A DNA stretch of 20,876 nt, from assembly GCA_035296085.1 (NCBI GenBank), contig DATHBP010000068.1, positions 1 through 20,876 of the forward strand, given 5' to 3'. Made by a program: the position numbers and the translations under genes. Below, piece by piece: positions 6,322-15,133 of the stretch (the first letter of the stretch is position 1; each line of letters begins with the position of its first letter). Under the pieces are notes generated by a model, which did not search any database, was not told the DNA's origin, and saw nothing but the letters and a program-made list of their open reading frames with translations. The stretch comes from DATHBP01 sp035296085. Its GTDB lineage: Bacteria > Actinomycetota > Actinomycetes > Propionibacteriales > Nocardioidaceae.

Positions 6322-7800
6322 ATGACCGCCCCCTCCGCGGCCGGCCGAACGGCGGCCCTCGCCGAACGGCTGCGCGCCGCGGTCGGGGCAGAGCGCGTGC
6401 TCACCGACCATGCCCAACTGCGCACCTACGAGTGCGACGGCCTGACGAACTTTCGGGTGACCCCCGGCGTCGTGGTGCTGGCCGAGACGCGGCGCCACGT
6501 CGTCGACACCGTCCGGCTGTGCGCCCGAGCCGGAGTGCCGTTCGTGGCCAGAGGGTCGGGCACCGGCCTGTCGGGCGGCGCGCTGCCGGTCGCCGAGGGG
6601 GTGTTGCTCGTGCTGTCCCGGCTACGGGCGCTCGGGCCGGTCGACCCCGACAACGCCCGCGTCGTCGTAGAGCCGGGCGTCGTCAACCTCTGGGTGACCC
6701 GAGACGCGACCCCGCACGACCTCGCCTACGCCCCCGACCCCTCCTCACAGCTGGTCTGCTCCATCGGCGGCAACGTGGCCGAGAACGCGGGCGGTGCGCA
6801 CTGCCTCAAGTACGGCTTCACCGTCAACCACGTCGTCGGGGCCGAGGTGGTGCTGCCCGACGGCTCTGTCGTCAACCTCGGGGGCACTGCGCCCGAGCAC
6901 CCGGGCTACGACCTCCTCGGGGTTTTCGTCGGCAGCGAGGGCACCCTGGGGGTAGCCACGTCGGTCACGCTACGTCTGGTGCGAGTGCCGGAGGCGGTGC
7001 AGACGATGCTCGTCGCCTTCTCCAGCATCGAGGACGCCGCCGGCACGGTGAGCGACATCATCGCGGCCGGCATCCTGCCCGCCGCCATCGAGATGATGGA
7101 CGCGCTGGCGATCGAAGCCGCCGAGGCCGCCGTCCACTGCGGCTATCCGGCTGGTGCGGTCGCCGTCCTCGTCATCGAACTCGACGGACCGCAGGCGGAG
7201 GTCGAGGCACAGTTCGCCGACGTCGAGCAGATCGCGCTGGCGCGCTCGGCGTTCGAGCTGCGGATAGCACGCGACGACGCGGAACGCGCCCTGATGTGGA
7301 AGGGCCGCAAGTCGGCCTTCGCAGCGGTGGGACGCATCAGCCCCTCCTACTTCGTCCAAGACGGTGTCATCCCTCGTACTCAGCTCCCGCAGGTCCTCAC
7401 CGAGATCGAACGGATGGCCGACGCCGTCGGCCTACGGGTGGCGAACGTCTTCCACGCCGGCGATGGCAACCTGCACCCGCTGGTGCTCTACGACGACGCG
7501 GTGGATGGGCAAGCCCGCGATGCTGAGGCGCTGGCCGGCGCGATCCTCGACCTCTGCATTTCCTCGGGCGGCTCCATCACCGGCGAACACGGCGTGGGTG
7601 CGGAGAAGCGGACCAAGATGGCAGTCCAGTTCACAGCCGAGGACCTCGACACCATGCAGCTCGTCCGGTGCGCGTTCGACCCGGACGGCATCGCCAACCC
7701 CGGCAAGATCTTCCCGACACCACGGCTGTGCGGGGAGCGCCCGGGGCCGCGGACAGGGGTGCACCCGCTGCAGGCCGCCGGCCTGGGCGAGGTGTTCTAG
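6322..7800 (+). CDS. glcD: Glycolate oxidase-type FAD-linked dehydrogenase, GlcD subunit
   Basis: The 492-residue product is a full-length GlcD/D-lactate dehydrogenase-type flavoprotein. The PCMH-type FAD domain has VARGSGTGLSGGALPV (residues 75-90), YAPDPSSQ with SIGGNVAENAGG (136-158) and GSEGTLGV (204-211). The C-terminal cap has NVFHAGDGNLHP (375-386), SITGEHGVGAEKR (418-430) and NPGKIFP. It would oxidise glycolate or another D-2-hydroxyacid and pass electrons to the GlcE/GlcF partners at the membrane. The ATG at 6322 was chosen (GGGA eight bases upstream); the GTG at 6316 with GGGAG nine bases upstream is as likely. The 119-bp gap back to the phosphoesterase shows no clear promoter. The stop is 2 bp from glcE. 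Confidence 0.93.
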   Translation: MTAPSAAGRTAALAERLRAAVGAERVLTDHAQLRTYECDGLTNFRVTPGVVVLAETRRHVVDTVRLCARAGVPFVARGSGTGLSGGALPVAEGVLLVLSRLRALGPVDPDNARVVVEPGVVNLWVTRDATPHDLAYAPDPSSQLVCSIGGNVAENAGGAHCLKYGFTVNHVVGAEVVLPDGSVVNLGGTAPEHPGYDLLGVFVGSEGTLGVATSVTLRLVRVPEAVQTMLVAFSSIEDAAGTVSDIIAAGILPAAIEMMDALAIEAAEAAVHCGYPAGAVAVLVIELDGPQAEVEAQFADVEQIALARSAFELRIARDDAERALMWKGRKSAFAAVGRISPSYFVQDGVIPRTQLPQVLTEIERMADAVGLRVANVFHAGDGNLHPLVLYDDAVDGQARDAEALAGAILDLCISSGGSITGEHGVGAEKRTKMAVQFTAEDLDTMQLVRCAFDPDGIANPGKIFPTPRLCGERPGPRTGVHPLQAAGLGEVF

Positions 7801-7802
7801 TC

Positions 7803-8984
7803 GTGCCCGTCGCCCTCGACCGGCGGGCCGGCACGGCCGACGACGGGGTTGTGGGCGTCGTACCGGCCGAGGTGGTCCGTCCGTCCGACGTCGACGAGGT
7901 GGTCGCCGTGCTGCGCCGCGCGCACGCCGACGGGCACAGCGTGCTGGTCGCCGGGGGCCGTACGAAGCTCGGCTGGGCTCCTGCCCCCACCTCCGCCGAC
8001 GTGCTCGTCGAGACCACTGGCTTGCACCGGATCGTGGAGCACACCGCCGGTGACCTGGTGGTGGTGGCCGAGGCGGGCCTACGGCTGGCGGGATTGCAGG
8101 AGCGGCTGCGCGAAGCCGGCCAGTGGCTCGCCCTCGACCCCCCGGAGCCGGGGGCGACTCTGGGCGGCATCCTGAGCGCCAACGCGTCCGGACCGCGCCG
8201 GCTGCGCTACGGGACGGTGCGCGACCTCCTCATCGGCGTCACGGTCGTGCTCGCGGACGGGACCGTTGCCCATGCAGGCGGCAAGGTGGTCAAGAACGTC
8301 GCGGGCTACGACCTGGGCAAGCTCTACACCGGCGCGCACGGCAGCCTTGGCGTGGTCGTCTCGACCACGTGGCGGCTGCACCCGCTGCCGGGCGCGCGCC
8401 GAGTCGTGGTGATCGACGTGGCTAACCCGCGGGACGCAGGCGCCTTCGCGGTTGCGATCGCCCGCTCGACGCTCACCCCGACGGCCGTGGAGCTGCTCGC
8501 CACCACCGGCGGCTCCGGGCAGCTGGTCGTCGTCTTCGAAGCCATCGCGCCGTCCGTACAGGCACAGGCCGACGCGGCGGTTGCTCTGCTGGGCGGGGGC
8601 CACCAGAGCGAGACTCCGCCCGAGCCGTTCGGCCAGCGTCCCGGGGGTGACGGCGATCTCGTGCTGCGGCTGGCGTTCGAGCCAGCCTCGCTGGCAGCGG
8701 TGATCGAGGCGCTGCCGCCGGGCACGGCGGTGACCGCATCCGCCTGCACGGGCGTCGCGTACGCCGCGCTGACCCCTGAGCACGCCGGCGCTTTGCCAGC
8801 GCTGCGCGCCGCGCTCGCCCCGTACGACGGCACGGCGGTCGTGATCGGCGCCCCGCCCTCGCTGCGCCATGGGCTGGACCACTGGGGCTCGGTGGGCAAC
8901 TCGCTCGGCCTGATGCGACGCGTCAAGGAACGGTTCGACCCGGACGGGCGCCTTGCACCGGGGCGCTTCGTGGGAGGGATGTAG
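7803..8984 (+). CDS. glcE: Glycolate oxidase FAD-binding subunit GlcE
   Basis: The product is about 393 residues from the GTG at 7803, slightly longer than typical GlcE. It has only the PCMH-type FAD domain, with VLVAGGRTKLGW early, LALDPPEPGATLGGILSANASG, RYGTVRDLLIGVTVVLADG and GGKVVKNVAGYDLGKLYTGAHGSLGV, all strongly GlcE-like. The C-terminus (RVKERFDPDGRLAPGRFVGG) matches the usual family end. GlcE is a required partner of GlcD in glycolate oxidase. It starts 2 bp after glcD and its stop directly abuts the glcF start, so the three genes are translationally linked. The start is set by position; the ribosome-binding site is only a GAGG ten bases upstream. Confidence 0.92.
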   Translation: MPVALDRRAGTADDGVVGVVPAEVVRPSDVDEVVAVLRRAHADGHSVLVAGGRTKLGWAPAPTSADVLVETTGLHRIVEHTAGDLVVVAEAGLRLAGLQERLREAGQWLALDPPEPGATLGGILSANASGPRRLRYGTVRDLLIGVTVVLADGTVAHAGGKVVKNVAGYDLGKLYTGAHGSLGVVVSTTWRLHPLPGARRVVVIDVANPRDAGAFAVAIARSTLTPTAVELLATTGGSGQLVVVFEAIAPSVQAQADAAVALLGGGHQSETPPEPFGQRPGGDGDLVLRLAFEPASLAAVIEALPPGTAVTASACTGVAYAALTPEHAGALPALRAALAPYDGTAVVIGAPPSLRHGLDHWGSVGNSLGLMRRVKERFDPDGRLAPGRFVGGM

Positions 8985-10559
8985 GTGTCCACCGACGAGA
9001 ACGGCGGAGGTGCACCCACCGGCGCCGAGCGCGCAACCGACCAGGCGGCTGCCGAGGTCGTGGGCGCCCGCCGACCGCTCGACCTCGGCCAGGGCGGGCC
9101 GGTCGCTGCCAGCGCGGCTGCCGCGACGGTCGGTGCGGCCGCCGGCCGGGGCACGGTGGCGACCGGCGCAGCGGGTGTCGCTGGCCAGGTGTTCCCGGCT
9201 TTCGACGCGCACCATCCGCCCGACGCCGCGCTGGTGGCCGACTGCGTCCACTGCGGCTTCTGCCTGCCCACCTGCCCGACGTATGTGCTCTGGGGCGAGG
9301 AGATGGACAGCCCGCGGGGCCGGATCGACCTGATGAAGCAGGGCCTCGAGGGCGACCCGCTGCGGCCGTCGGCGGTGCGCCACCTCGACCAGTGCCTCGG
9401 CTGTATGGCTTGCGTGACCGCCTGCCCGTCTGGGGTGCAGTACGACAAGCTGATCGAGGCCACCCGGGGCCAGCTCGAGCGGCGGGTCGAACGGCCCCGT
9501 GCGGAGTGGCTGCTACGAGAGTCGATCTACCGGCTGTTCCCCCATCCCAGACGGCTCCGTGCGCTTCGCGGGCCGCTGCGTGCCTACCAGGCGAGCGGTC
9601 TCGGCCAGCTGCTGCGACGCGCCGGCGTCCTCGACCGGCTGCCCGCCGCGCTGCAGGCGATGGAGTCGCTCGCCCCCAAGCTCGGCGCTCGCCCGCCGCT
9701 CGCCGAGCACACACCGGCGCAGGGGACGAGGCGCCGGACGGTCGGGTTGCTGACCGGTTGCGTCCAGGGCGTCTTCTTCCCCGACGTCAACGCAGCCACC
9801 GTCCGGGTGCTGGCCGCGGAGGGGTGCGACGTGGTCGTACCCCGCGCGCAGAGCTGCTGCGGCGCTCTGTCCGCGCACGGTGGCAGGGAGCGGGAGTCGC
9901 TCGCTTTCGCCAAGCGGGTCATCGCGACGTTCGAGGCGACCGGGGTCGAAACCGTCGTCGTCAACGCCGCCGGCTGCGGCTCCAACCTCAAGGAGTACGG
10001 GCACCAGCTGCGCGACGAGCCCGCTTGGTCCGTGCGGGCTGAGCGGCTGGCGGCGAAAGTCTGTGACATCGCCGAGCTGCTCGACGAGCTCGGACCGGTC
10101 GCCGAGCGCCATCCGCTGCCGATGCGGGTCGCCTATCAGGACGCCTGCCACCTCGCGCACGCCCAAGGCGTACGCGACCAACCACGCCGGCTGTTGCGTG
10201 GCATCCCCGGCGTGCAGCTCGCGGAGGTCGCCGAGGCAGAGATCTGCTGTGGCAGCGCCGGTACCTACAACCTGCTCCACCCCGAGCCGGCCCGAGAGCT
10301 CGGCGAGCGCAAGGCGCGAGCCGTGCTCGCCACCGCCGCCGACGTCATGGTGACGGCCAACCCCGGCTGCTGGATGCAGATAGCGACGATTCTCGCCGAC
10401 CTGGGTGAGCGCATGCCCGTCGCCCACACGGTGCAGGTGCTGGACGCGTCCATTCGCGGCGTACCCGTGCAGCGGGTGCTGAGATCGGCGCTGCACGGAC
10501 CGGGAACGCCCGTCACGCACCGTACGACCCGCCGGGTCGCGTCAGCAGACGTCAGCTGA
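8985..10559 (+). CDS. glcF: Glycolate oxidase iron-sulfur subunit GlcF
   Basis: The 524-residue product has two ferredoxin-type clusters, Cys87/90/93/97 (CVHCGFCLPTCP) and Cys137/140/143/147 (CLGCMACVTACP). Two CCG domains follow, with CCG at residues 291-293 and 421-423 and DACHLAH between them. It relays electrons from GlcD/E to the respiratory chain. The GTG at 8985 directly follows the glcE stop and has GGGAGGG six bases upstream. This start leaves about 70 residues of Ala/Gly-rich low-complexity sequence before the conserved PAFDAHHPPD. An in-frame GTG at 9189 would give the usual family start and about 456 residues. The gene ends 6 bp from the end of convergent lutC. Confidence 0.93.
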   Translation: MSTDENGGGAPTGAERATDQAAAEVVGARRPLDLGQGGPVAASAAAATVGAAAGRGTVATGAAGVAGQVFPAFDAHHPPDAALVADCVHCGFCLPTCPTYVLWGEEMDSPRGRIDLMKQGLEGDPLRPSAVRHLDQCLGCMACVTACPSGVQYDKLIEATRGQLERRVERPRAEWLLRESIYRLFPHPRRLRALRGPLRAYQASGLGQLLRRAGVLDRLPAALQAMESLAPKLGARPPLAEHTPAQGTRRRTVGLLTGCVQGVFFPDVNAATVRVLAAEGCDVVVPRAQSCCGALSAHGGRERESLAFAKRVIATFEATGVETVVVNAAGCGSNLKEYGHQLRDEPAWSVRAERLAAKVCDIAELLDELGPVAERHPLPMRVAYQDACHLAHAQGVRDQPRRLLRGIPGVQLAEVAEAEICCGSAGTYNLLHPEPARELGERKARAVLATAADVMVTANPGCWMQIATILADLGERMPVAHTVQVLDASIRGVPVQRVLRSALHGPGTPVTHRTTRRVASADVS

Positions 10560-10565
10560 GCGCCG

Positions 10566-11201
10566 CTACGCCGCCGCCACGATCACCACGTCGAGGTTGC
10601 GCGGACCGTGCACGCCCTCCACCCGATCGAGCTCGATGTCGCTGGTGGCCGACGGCCCGCTGATCATCGTCAGCGGCCGGCGGGGATCGAGGCGCGCCAG
10701 GCCCTCGGGCACCGTCGCCACGATCTGCTCGGCGGCGACGACGCAGACGTGGTGGTCCGGCACCAGCGTGACGAGGCGCCGGCCCTGGTCCGGGCCGGCG
10801 TCCAGCACGACGGTCCCCGTCTCGGCGATCGCCACCGCGCACCCGGTGACAACGGCGTCGACGCCGTCGAGCTGTGCGATGCTCAGGTCGCCGTCGTCGA
10901 CGACCACGCCGATGTGCTCCGGAACGTCGGCCAGCCACTGCTGGGGCAGACCGGCAGGCACGACGACGCGCGCTGCCCCGGCCTCCTCGAGGATCCTGGC
11001 GAGCAGTGCCGAGAGGCCGCCCGCGTCGGCGCGGTGAACCGTCGCGCGGTAGTCGGCCACCCGCTCAGCGAACAGGCGCGACACACCACCGGGGTCGAGG
11101 TCGCTGCGGACCCGGTAGCCGCGCGGGATGCCCTCCGCGCCGGCTGCCGGGCCGCCGAGCGCAGCTCGGATGCGCGCCAGCGTCGCCTCGCGGGCGGTCA
11201 T
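10566..11201 (-). CDS. lutC: LUD-domain protein LutC (lactate utilization subunit C)
   Basis: The 211-residue product is a single LUD domain of LutC/YkgG type. Visible motifs are GCAVAIAETGTVVLDAG (residues 120-136), LVPDHHVCVV (146-155), ISGPSATSDIEL (180-191) and the closing EGVHGPRNLDVVIV. With LutA and LutB it forms an iron-sulfur lactate oxidation system in Bacillus and other bacteria; LutC has no cofactor motif of its own. The ATG at 11201 overlaps the lutB stop by 4 bases (ATGA), so translation is coupled. It is the last gene of the long minus-strand operon. No stem-loop terminator can fit in the 6 bp before the convergent glcF stop. Confidence 0.93.
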   Translation of the reverse strand: MTAREATLARIRAALGGPAAGAEGIPRGYRVRSDLDPGGVSRLFAERVADYRATVHRADAGGLSALLARILEEAGAARVVVPAGLPQQWLADVPEHIGVVVDDGDLSIAQLDGVDAVVTGCAVAIAETGTVVLDAGPDQGRRLVTLVPDHHVCVVAAEQIVATVPEGLARLDPRRPLTMISGPSATSDIELDRVEGVHGPRNLDVVIVAAA

Positions 11202-12715
11202 CGGCGATCACCGTCGCCGCGCTCCCGCAACCACCACTCCCGGAACGTCTCCGCCGGCGGCCGCGGTGCGTCGCGTGCCCCGGTCCACGCTGCCAGCGGT
11301 CCGGGCAGCGAGCGGATAACCCCCCGAGCCTTGTCTCGCCGCCGACCCGCGAGCCGGGCGAGGCGGCTGGAGCGCTGCGTCCAGCGCCACCGAGCGGGGT
11401 CAGCCATCGTCCAGGCGGCCGCTGCCATCGCAACCGCCTCAGGGGTGGGCGTTCGGCTGCGCTCACGCTCCGCCTCGACGTGCGCTGACCGCAGGTGCAC
11501 CAGGATCGACGGGATGTCGATCTTGACCGGGCACACGTCGTAGCAAGCACCGCACAGCGTCGACGCATAAGGCAGCGAGGCGTTCTCCTCGATGCCGGTC
11601 AGCTGCGGCGACAGGATCGCACCGATGGGCCCGGGATAGACCGATCCGTACGCGTGCCCGCCGGTTCGCTCGTAGACCGGGCAGACGTTCAAGCAGGCCG
11701 AGCAGCGGATGCAGTGCAGCGCGTCGCGGCCGGCGGAGTCCGCAAGCACCGACGTACGGCCGTTGTCCAGCAGCACGAGGTGGACCGACTGCGGGCCGTC
11801 GCCGGCATGGACTCCGGTCCACAGCGACGTGTAGGGGTTCATCCGCTCGCCGGTCGACGAGCGGGGCAGCAGCTGGAGGAACACCTCGAGGTCCCGCCAC
11901 GTCGGGACGACCTTCTCGATGCCCATCACCGTGATCAGCGTCTCGGGCAGGGTGAGGCACATCCGTCCGTTGCCCTCGGACTCGACGACGCACAGCGTGC
12001 CGGTCTCGGCGACGGCGAAGTTCGCCCCGGACACCGCGACCTTGGCCGACAGGAACCGCCGCCGCAGGTGCGCACGGGCCGTGGCCGCCAGCGCACGCGG
12101 ATCGTCGCTGAGCTCGGGGTCGACGCCCGGAATGGTGCGCAGGAACAGGTTGCGTATCTCCGCGCGGTTGCGGTGGATGGCCGGCACCAGGATGTGCGAC
12201 GGCAGATCTTCGCCGAGCTGGACAATGAGCTCGGCAAGGTCGGTCTCGTAGGCGTCGATGCCAGCCCGCGCGAGTGCTTCGTTCAGGCCGATCTCCTGGG
12301 TCGCCATGGACTTGACCTTGACGACCTCCCGCTCGCCGGTCGCGCGTATGAGTCGGGTCACGATCTCGTTGGCTTCGTTGGCGTCGCTCGCCCAGTGCAC
12401 CACGCCGCCCGCTGCGCTCACCTCGCGTTCGAGGCGGAGCAGGTGCTCGTCGAGGGCCGCCAGAGTGGCGGACTTGATGGCGCGACCGGCCTCCCGCAGC
12501 TGTGCCCAATCGTCCAGCTCCGCCACCACTCTCGCGCGCTTGTCGCGGATCGTCGCCGTCGCGTGGCCGAGGTTGCGCCGGAGCTGGGGGTCGGCCAGGG
12601 CGACCCGCGCCGCCTCGGGGAACGTCTGTGTCCCTGAGAGCATGCCGACGCCGGCCGGCGCATGGATCGGGTCGGGCCGGCTGGTCGCGGCTGCGCGCGC
12701 AGGGGCGTCGGTCAC
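11198..12715 (-). CDS. lutB: Iron-sulfur LUD-domain protein LutB (lactate utilization subunit B)
   Basis: The 505-residue product has an N-terminal LUD domain (roughly residues 70-310, with KVKSMATQEIGLNEAL and AETGTLCVVESEGNGRMC). A ferredoxin-like domain follows, with Cys335/338/341/345 (CIRCSACLNVCPVY) and Cys388/391/395 (CGACYDVCPVK). About 25 extra residues precede the usual start. The GTG at 12715 overlaps the lutA stop by 4 bases (GTGA); an open frame further upstream is antisense noise inside lutA. It is the central electron-transfer subunit of the LutABC L-lactate oxidation complex in characterised systems. Other 2-hydroxyacids are possible substrates given this neighbourhood. Confidence 0.93.
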   Translation of the reverse strand: MTDAPARAAATSRPDPIHAPAGVGMLSGTQTFPEAARVALADPQLRRNLGHATATIRDKRARVVAELDDWAQLREAGRAIKSATLAALDEHLLRLEREVSAAGGVVHWASDANEANEIVTRLIRATGEREVVKVKSMATQEIGLNEALARAGIDAYETDLAELIVQLGEDLPSHILVPAIHRNRAEIRNLFLRTIPGVDPELSDDPRALAATARAHLRRRFLSAKVAVSGANFAVAETGTLCVVESEGNGRMCLTLPETLITVMGIEKVVPTWRDLEVFLQLLPRSSTGERMNPYTSLWTGVHAGDGPQSVHLVLLDNGRTSVLADSAGRDALHCIRCSACLNVCPVYERTGGHAYGSVYPGPIGAILSPQLTGIEENASLPYASTLCGACYDVCPVKIDIPSILVHLRSAHVEAERERSRTPTPEAVAMAAAAWTMADPARWRWTQRSSRLARLAGRRRDKARGVIRSLPGPLAAWTGARDAPRPPAETFREWWLRERGDGDRR

Positions 12716-13464
12716 CGGGCTCCGTCCTCGGTGGCGGCCAGGATCTCGGCCAGGTGCACCGTTCGCACGCCCGCCCGCAGCCGGGACAGACCACCCCCGA
12801 TGTGCATCAGACACGAGCTGTCCGATGCGGCGCACACCTCCGCACGGGTCGAGAGCACGTCAGTCATCTTGTCGGCCAGCATGGCCACCGAGGTGTCGGC
12901 GTTCTTCACCGCGAATGTCCCGCCGAACCCGCAGCACTGGTCGGCGTGGGGAAGCTCGACGAGGTTGAGCCCACGGACGTGGCGCAGCAGTGCCAGCGGC
13001 TTGTCGCCCACGCCGAGCGCCCGCAGCGAGTGACACGTGGGGTGATAGGTGACGGTGTGCGGGAAAGCGGCGCCCACGTCGACGTGGCCGAGCTGGTCGA
13101 CGAGGAACTCGGAGAGCTCGAACGACCGGGAGGCCACTGCCCGGGCCCGCTCGGCCAAAGCTTCGTCCCCGTTCTTCGCTGCAACCATGGCGTGCTGATG
13201 ACGCACTGACGCGATGCACGAGCCCGAGGGCGCGACAACGGCGTCGAAGCCTTCGAACGTCGTGACGAACCTGCGCACCAGATCCACGGCGTCGCGCGCG
13301 TAGCCGGTGTTGATGTGCGCCTGTCCACAGCACGTCTGGTCCGGCGGAAAGGCCACGTCGCATCCGAGCCGCTCCAGGACCGCGACCGTCGACTTGCCGA
13401 CGTCAGGGAACAGCGTGTCGACCAAGCAGGTCACGAACAGCGCGACGCGAGGACGCCGGTCCAC
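12712..13464 (-). CDS. lutA: CCG-domain protein LutA (lactate utilization subunit A)
   Basis: The 250-residue product contains two CCG domains, with CCG at residues 45-47 (QTCCGQAHINTG) and 177-179 (QCCGFGGTFAVKN). Two further conserved cysteines sit in GSCIASVRHQHA and HPTCHSLRALG. CCG domains bind unusual iron-sulfur clusters, as in heterodisulfide reductase subunits and GlcF. Length and order (lutA-lutB-lutC) match the B. subtilis lut operon. The GTG at 13464 is 5 bp downstream of the GntR stop and lacks a strong ribosome-binding site, so coupling to the regulator gene is likely. Confidence 0.93.
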   Translation of the reverse strand: MDRRPRVALFVTCLVDTLFPDVGKSTVAVLERLGCDVAFPPDQTCCGQAHINTGYARDAVDLVRRFVTTFEGFDAVVAPSGSCIASVRHQHAMVAAKNGDEALAERARAVASRSFELSEFLVDQLGHVDVGAAFPHTVTYHPTCHSLRALGVGDKPLALLRHVRGLNLVELPHADQCCGFGGTFAVKNADTSVAMLADKMTDVLSTRAEVCAASDSSCLMHIGGGLSRLRAGVRTVHLAEILAATEDGAR

Positions 13465-13469
13465 GCGGC

Positions 13470-14216
13470 TCAGTACCCGTCGGCGGGCTCGGCCCCCGAG
13501 CGTGGCCGGCTGACGACGGCGAGCGGGTCCGGCGCCGGCAGCAACGGCCCGGCGCTCTCCAGCCGCGCCAGCACGCTGGCCCGTAACCGCTCGATGTGCG
13601 CATGCACCGTCTGCGAGAGGACCTCGGCGTCGGCGTCGAGCATCGCGTCCGCGAGCGCGACATGGTCTTGGGAGCAGATCCGCAGCCGCCCGTCGAAGTG
13701 CGGCTGCTGCAGCCAGAACCGCTGGACGCGGCGACGGGTCTGCTGCAGGTACTGCGCGACGAAGCGGTTCTTCGCCGCCGCCATCACCACATCGTGGTAG
13801 CGGCGGTCGGCGTCGCGCCAGGCCTGTGCGTCCGCGGACTCCGCGCTGTCTACAAGCCGGGAGGCGAGCTCGCGCAGCTCGTACAGCTCCGCCTCCGACA
13901 ACGCCTCCGCCGCGCGCCGATAGACGTAGGTGTCCAGGACACGCAGCAGGTCGCAGGCCTCGTTGACCTCCTCAGCGGTGATCGTGGCTACCGCGAAGCC
14001 GGACTCCGGCAGCCGTTGCACCAAGCCGTCGCGCTCCAGCCGCAGCAACGCCTCGCGTACGGGCGTGCGGCTCACCCCCATCCGCGCGGCCAGCTTGTTC
14101 TGCGACAACGGGGTCCCCGCACCGAGGGGCGCCTCCGTGATCGCCAGCAGGAGCGCGCTGTAGACGTCGTCCACCATGGATGACGACTGCGCGTCTCCTG
14201 CGGCCTCGTCCAGCAT
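13470..14216 (-). CDS. GntR family (FadR/FCD subfamily) transcriptional regulator
   Basis: The 248-residue product has a GntR winged helix at about residues 16-80 (LSQNKLAARMGVSRTPVREALLRLERDGLV, helix-turn-helix near 37-60). An all-helical FCD effector domain follows. FCD metal-ligand histidines are visible in RRYHDVVMAAAKNRF, QDHVALADAML and HAHIERLR. This subfamily often senses organic acids (LldR, GlcC, PdhR and UxuR are examples), which fits the surrounding oxidases. The ATG at 14216 shares one base with the creatininase stop (TGATG); the GTG at 14219 is an alternative. Being inside the operon, it probably autoregulates. Its likeliest targets are the palindromes at 18874-18891 or 18918-18970. 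Confidence 0.9.
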   Translation of the reverse strand: MLDEAAGDAQSSSMVDDVYSALLLAITEAPLGAGTPLSQNKLAARMGVSRTPVREALLRLERDGLVQRLPESGFAVATITAEEVNEACDLLRVLDTYVYRRAAEALSEAELYELRELASRLVDSAESADAQAWRDADRRYHDVVMAAAKNRFVAQYLQQTRRRVQRFWLQQPHFDGRLRICSQDHVALADAMLDADAEVLSQTVHAHIERLRASVLARLESAGPLLPAPDPLAVVSRPRSGAEPADGY

Positions 14217-15133
14217 CACATCACCCGGTCCACGAACTCCCGGTCGTGGACCTTGACGGGCACGTCCATGAGCTCGAGCACGCCGCGGGCGACGTGCTCG
14301 GAGTAGCGGCGAAACGCCTCTTCTCCCTTCTCCTTCGTCGCGCGCATCGGGTTGCCGATGGTGCCGCTGTCGATGAACTCGTGATGGTCCATCGGGAAGC
14401 TGAAGTACTGGTAGCCCTCGAACTCGACGTCGGGGGCGCCGTCGGACTTCCGAAAGGACTCGGGCAGGAAGTCGGGGATCCGCGCGCGCGTGTCGGAGGC
14501 GCGTTCCATCCGGACCAGCTCGGAGTTCCAGGCCATGTCCTGCGACGTCTCCAGCTCACTGGAGTGCCACCCCGGCGTCTCCTCGGGTGGGTTCTCCATG
14601 AGGCCCTCGAGCACGCCGACGTAGCGCTCCATGTAGGGCTTGACGAAGCCGATCATCGCGCCCGTCTCGTAGCGGAGCCGGCGCAGCACCGGGTCGACCA
14701 CCTTGGTGTTGGACCCGTGGCCGTTGACGAACACGATGCGGTTGAAGCCGTGATGGATGAGGCTGCGTGCCACGTCGTACATGAGGTTCAGCAACGTGCT
14801 CGAGCGCAGCGTGATGGTCCCCCGCCCCTGCCCCGGCTCGTGCATGTGCTGCGGGGAGTAGCCGGCCCACAGCGGCGGCGTGTGCAGCACCCCGATGTGC
14901 TCTGAGATGCGCGCGCTGACCTCCATGGCGGTGATCGTGTCGGTGTAGAGCGGAAGGTGCGGGCCGTGCTGCTCGGTGCTGGCCATCGGCACGAGCACGA
15001 GGTCTTTGGTCTCGAGGTACTCACGGATGTCTACGTAGGACAGGTCGGCGAGGGCCCACGACCGGAACTTCGCGCGGAAGTCCTCGTCGTTGCTGGTCAG
15101 ATGCGGAACGTTGCGGACGATACTGGACGTCAT
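14216..15133 (-). CDS. Creatininase-family metallohydrolase
   Basis: The 305-residue product has the metal-site motifs of the creatininase family: PMASTEQHGPHLPLYTD (residues 49-65, with Glu54, His56 and Asp65 in the spacing seen in creatininase), NGHGSN (137-142) and HSSELETS (190-197). Family members hydrolyse cyclic amides or open ring substrates: creatinine, formamidopyrimidines, the mycofactocin precursor and possibly inositol-derived diketones. Creatinine itself is unlikely here because no creatinase or sarcosine oxidase is near. The ATG at 15133 overlaps the stop of the Tm-1-like gene by 4 bases (ATGA) and has GGAGG seven bases upstream. Tight coupling suggests that the two proteins act in one pathway. 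Confidence 0.9.
   Translation of the reverse strand: MTSSIVRNVPHLTSNDEDFRAKFRSWALADLSYVDIREYLETKDLVLVPMASTEQHGPHLPLYTDTITAMEVSARISEHIGVLHTPPLWAGYSPQHMHEPGQGRGTITLRSSTLLNLMYDVARSLIHHGFNRIVFVNGHGSNTKVVDPVLRRLRYETGAMIGFVKPYMERYVGVLEGLMENPPEETPGWHSSELETSQDMAWNSELVRMERASDTRARIPDFLPESFRKSDGAPDVEFEGYQYFSFPMDHHEFIDSGTIGNPMRATKEKGEEAFRRYSEHVARGVLELMDVPVKVHDREFVDRVM

Noticed and set aside
8079..9383. 434-codon minus-strand open frame opposite glcE and glcF
   Set aside because: It crosses two well-supported genes and their junction and has no domain signature.
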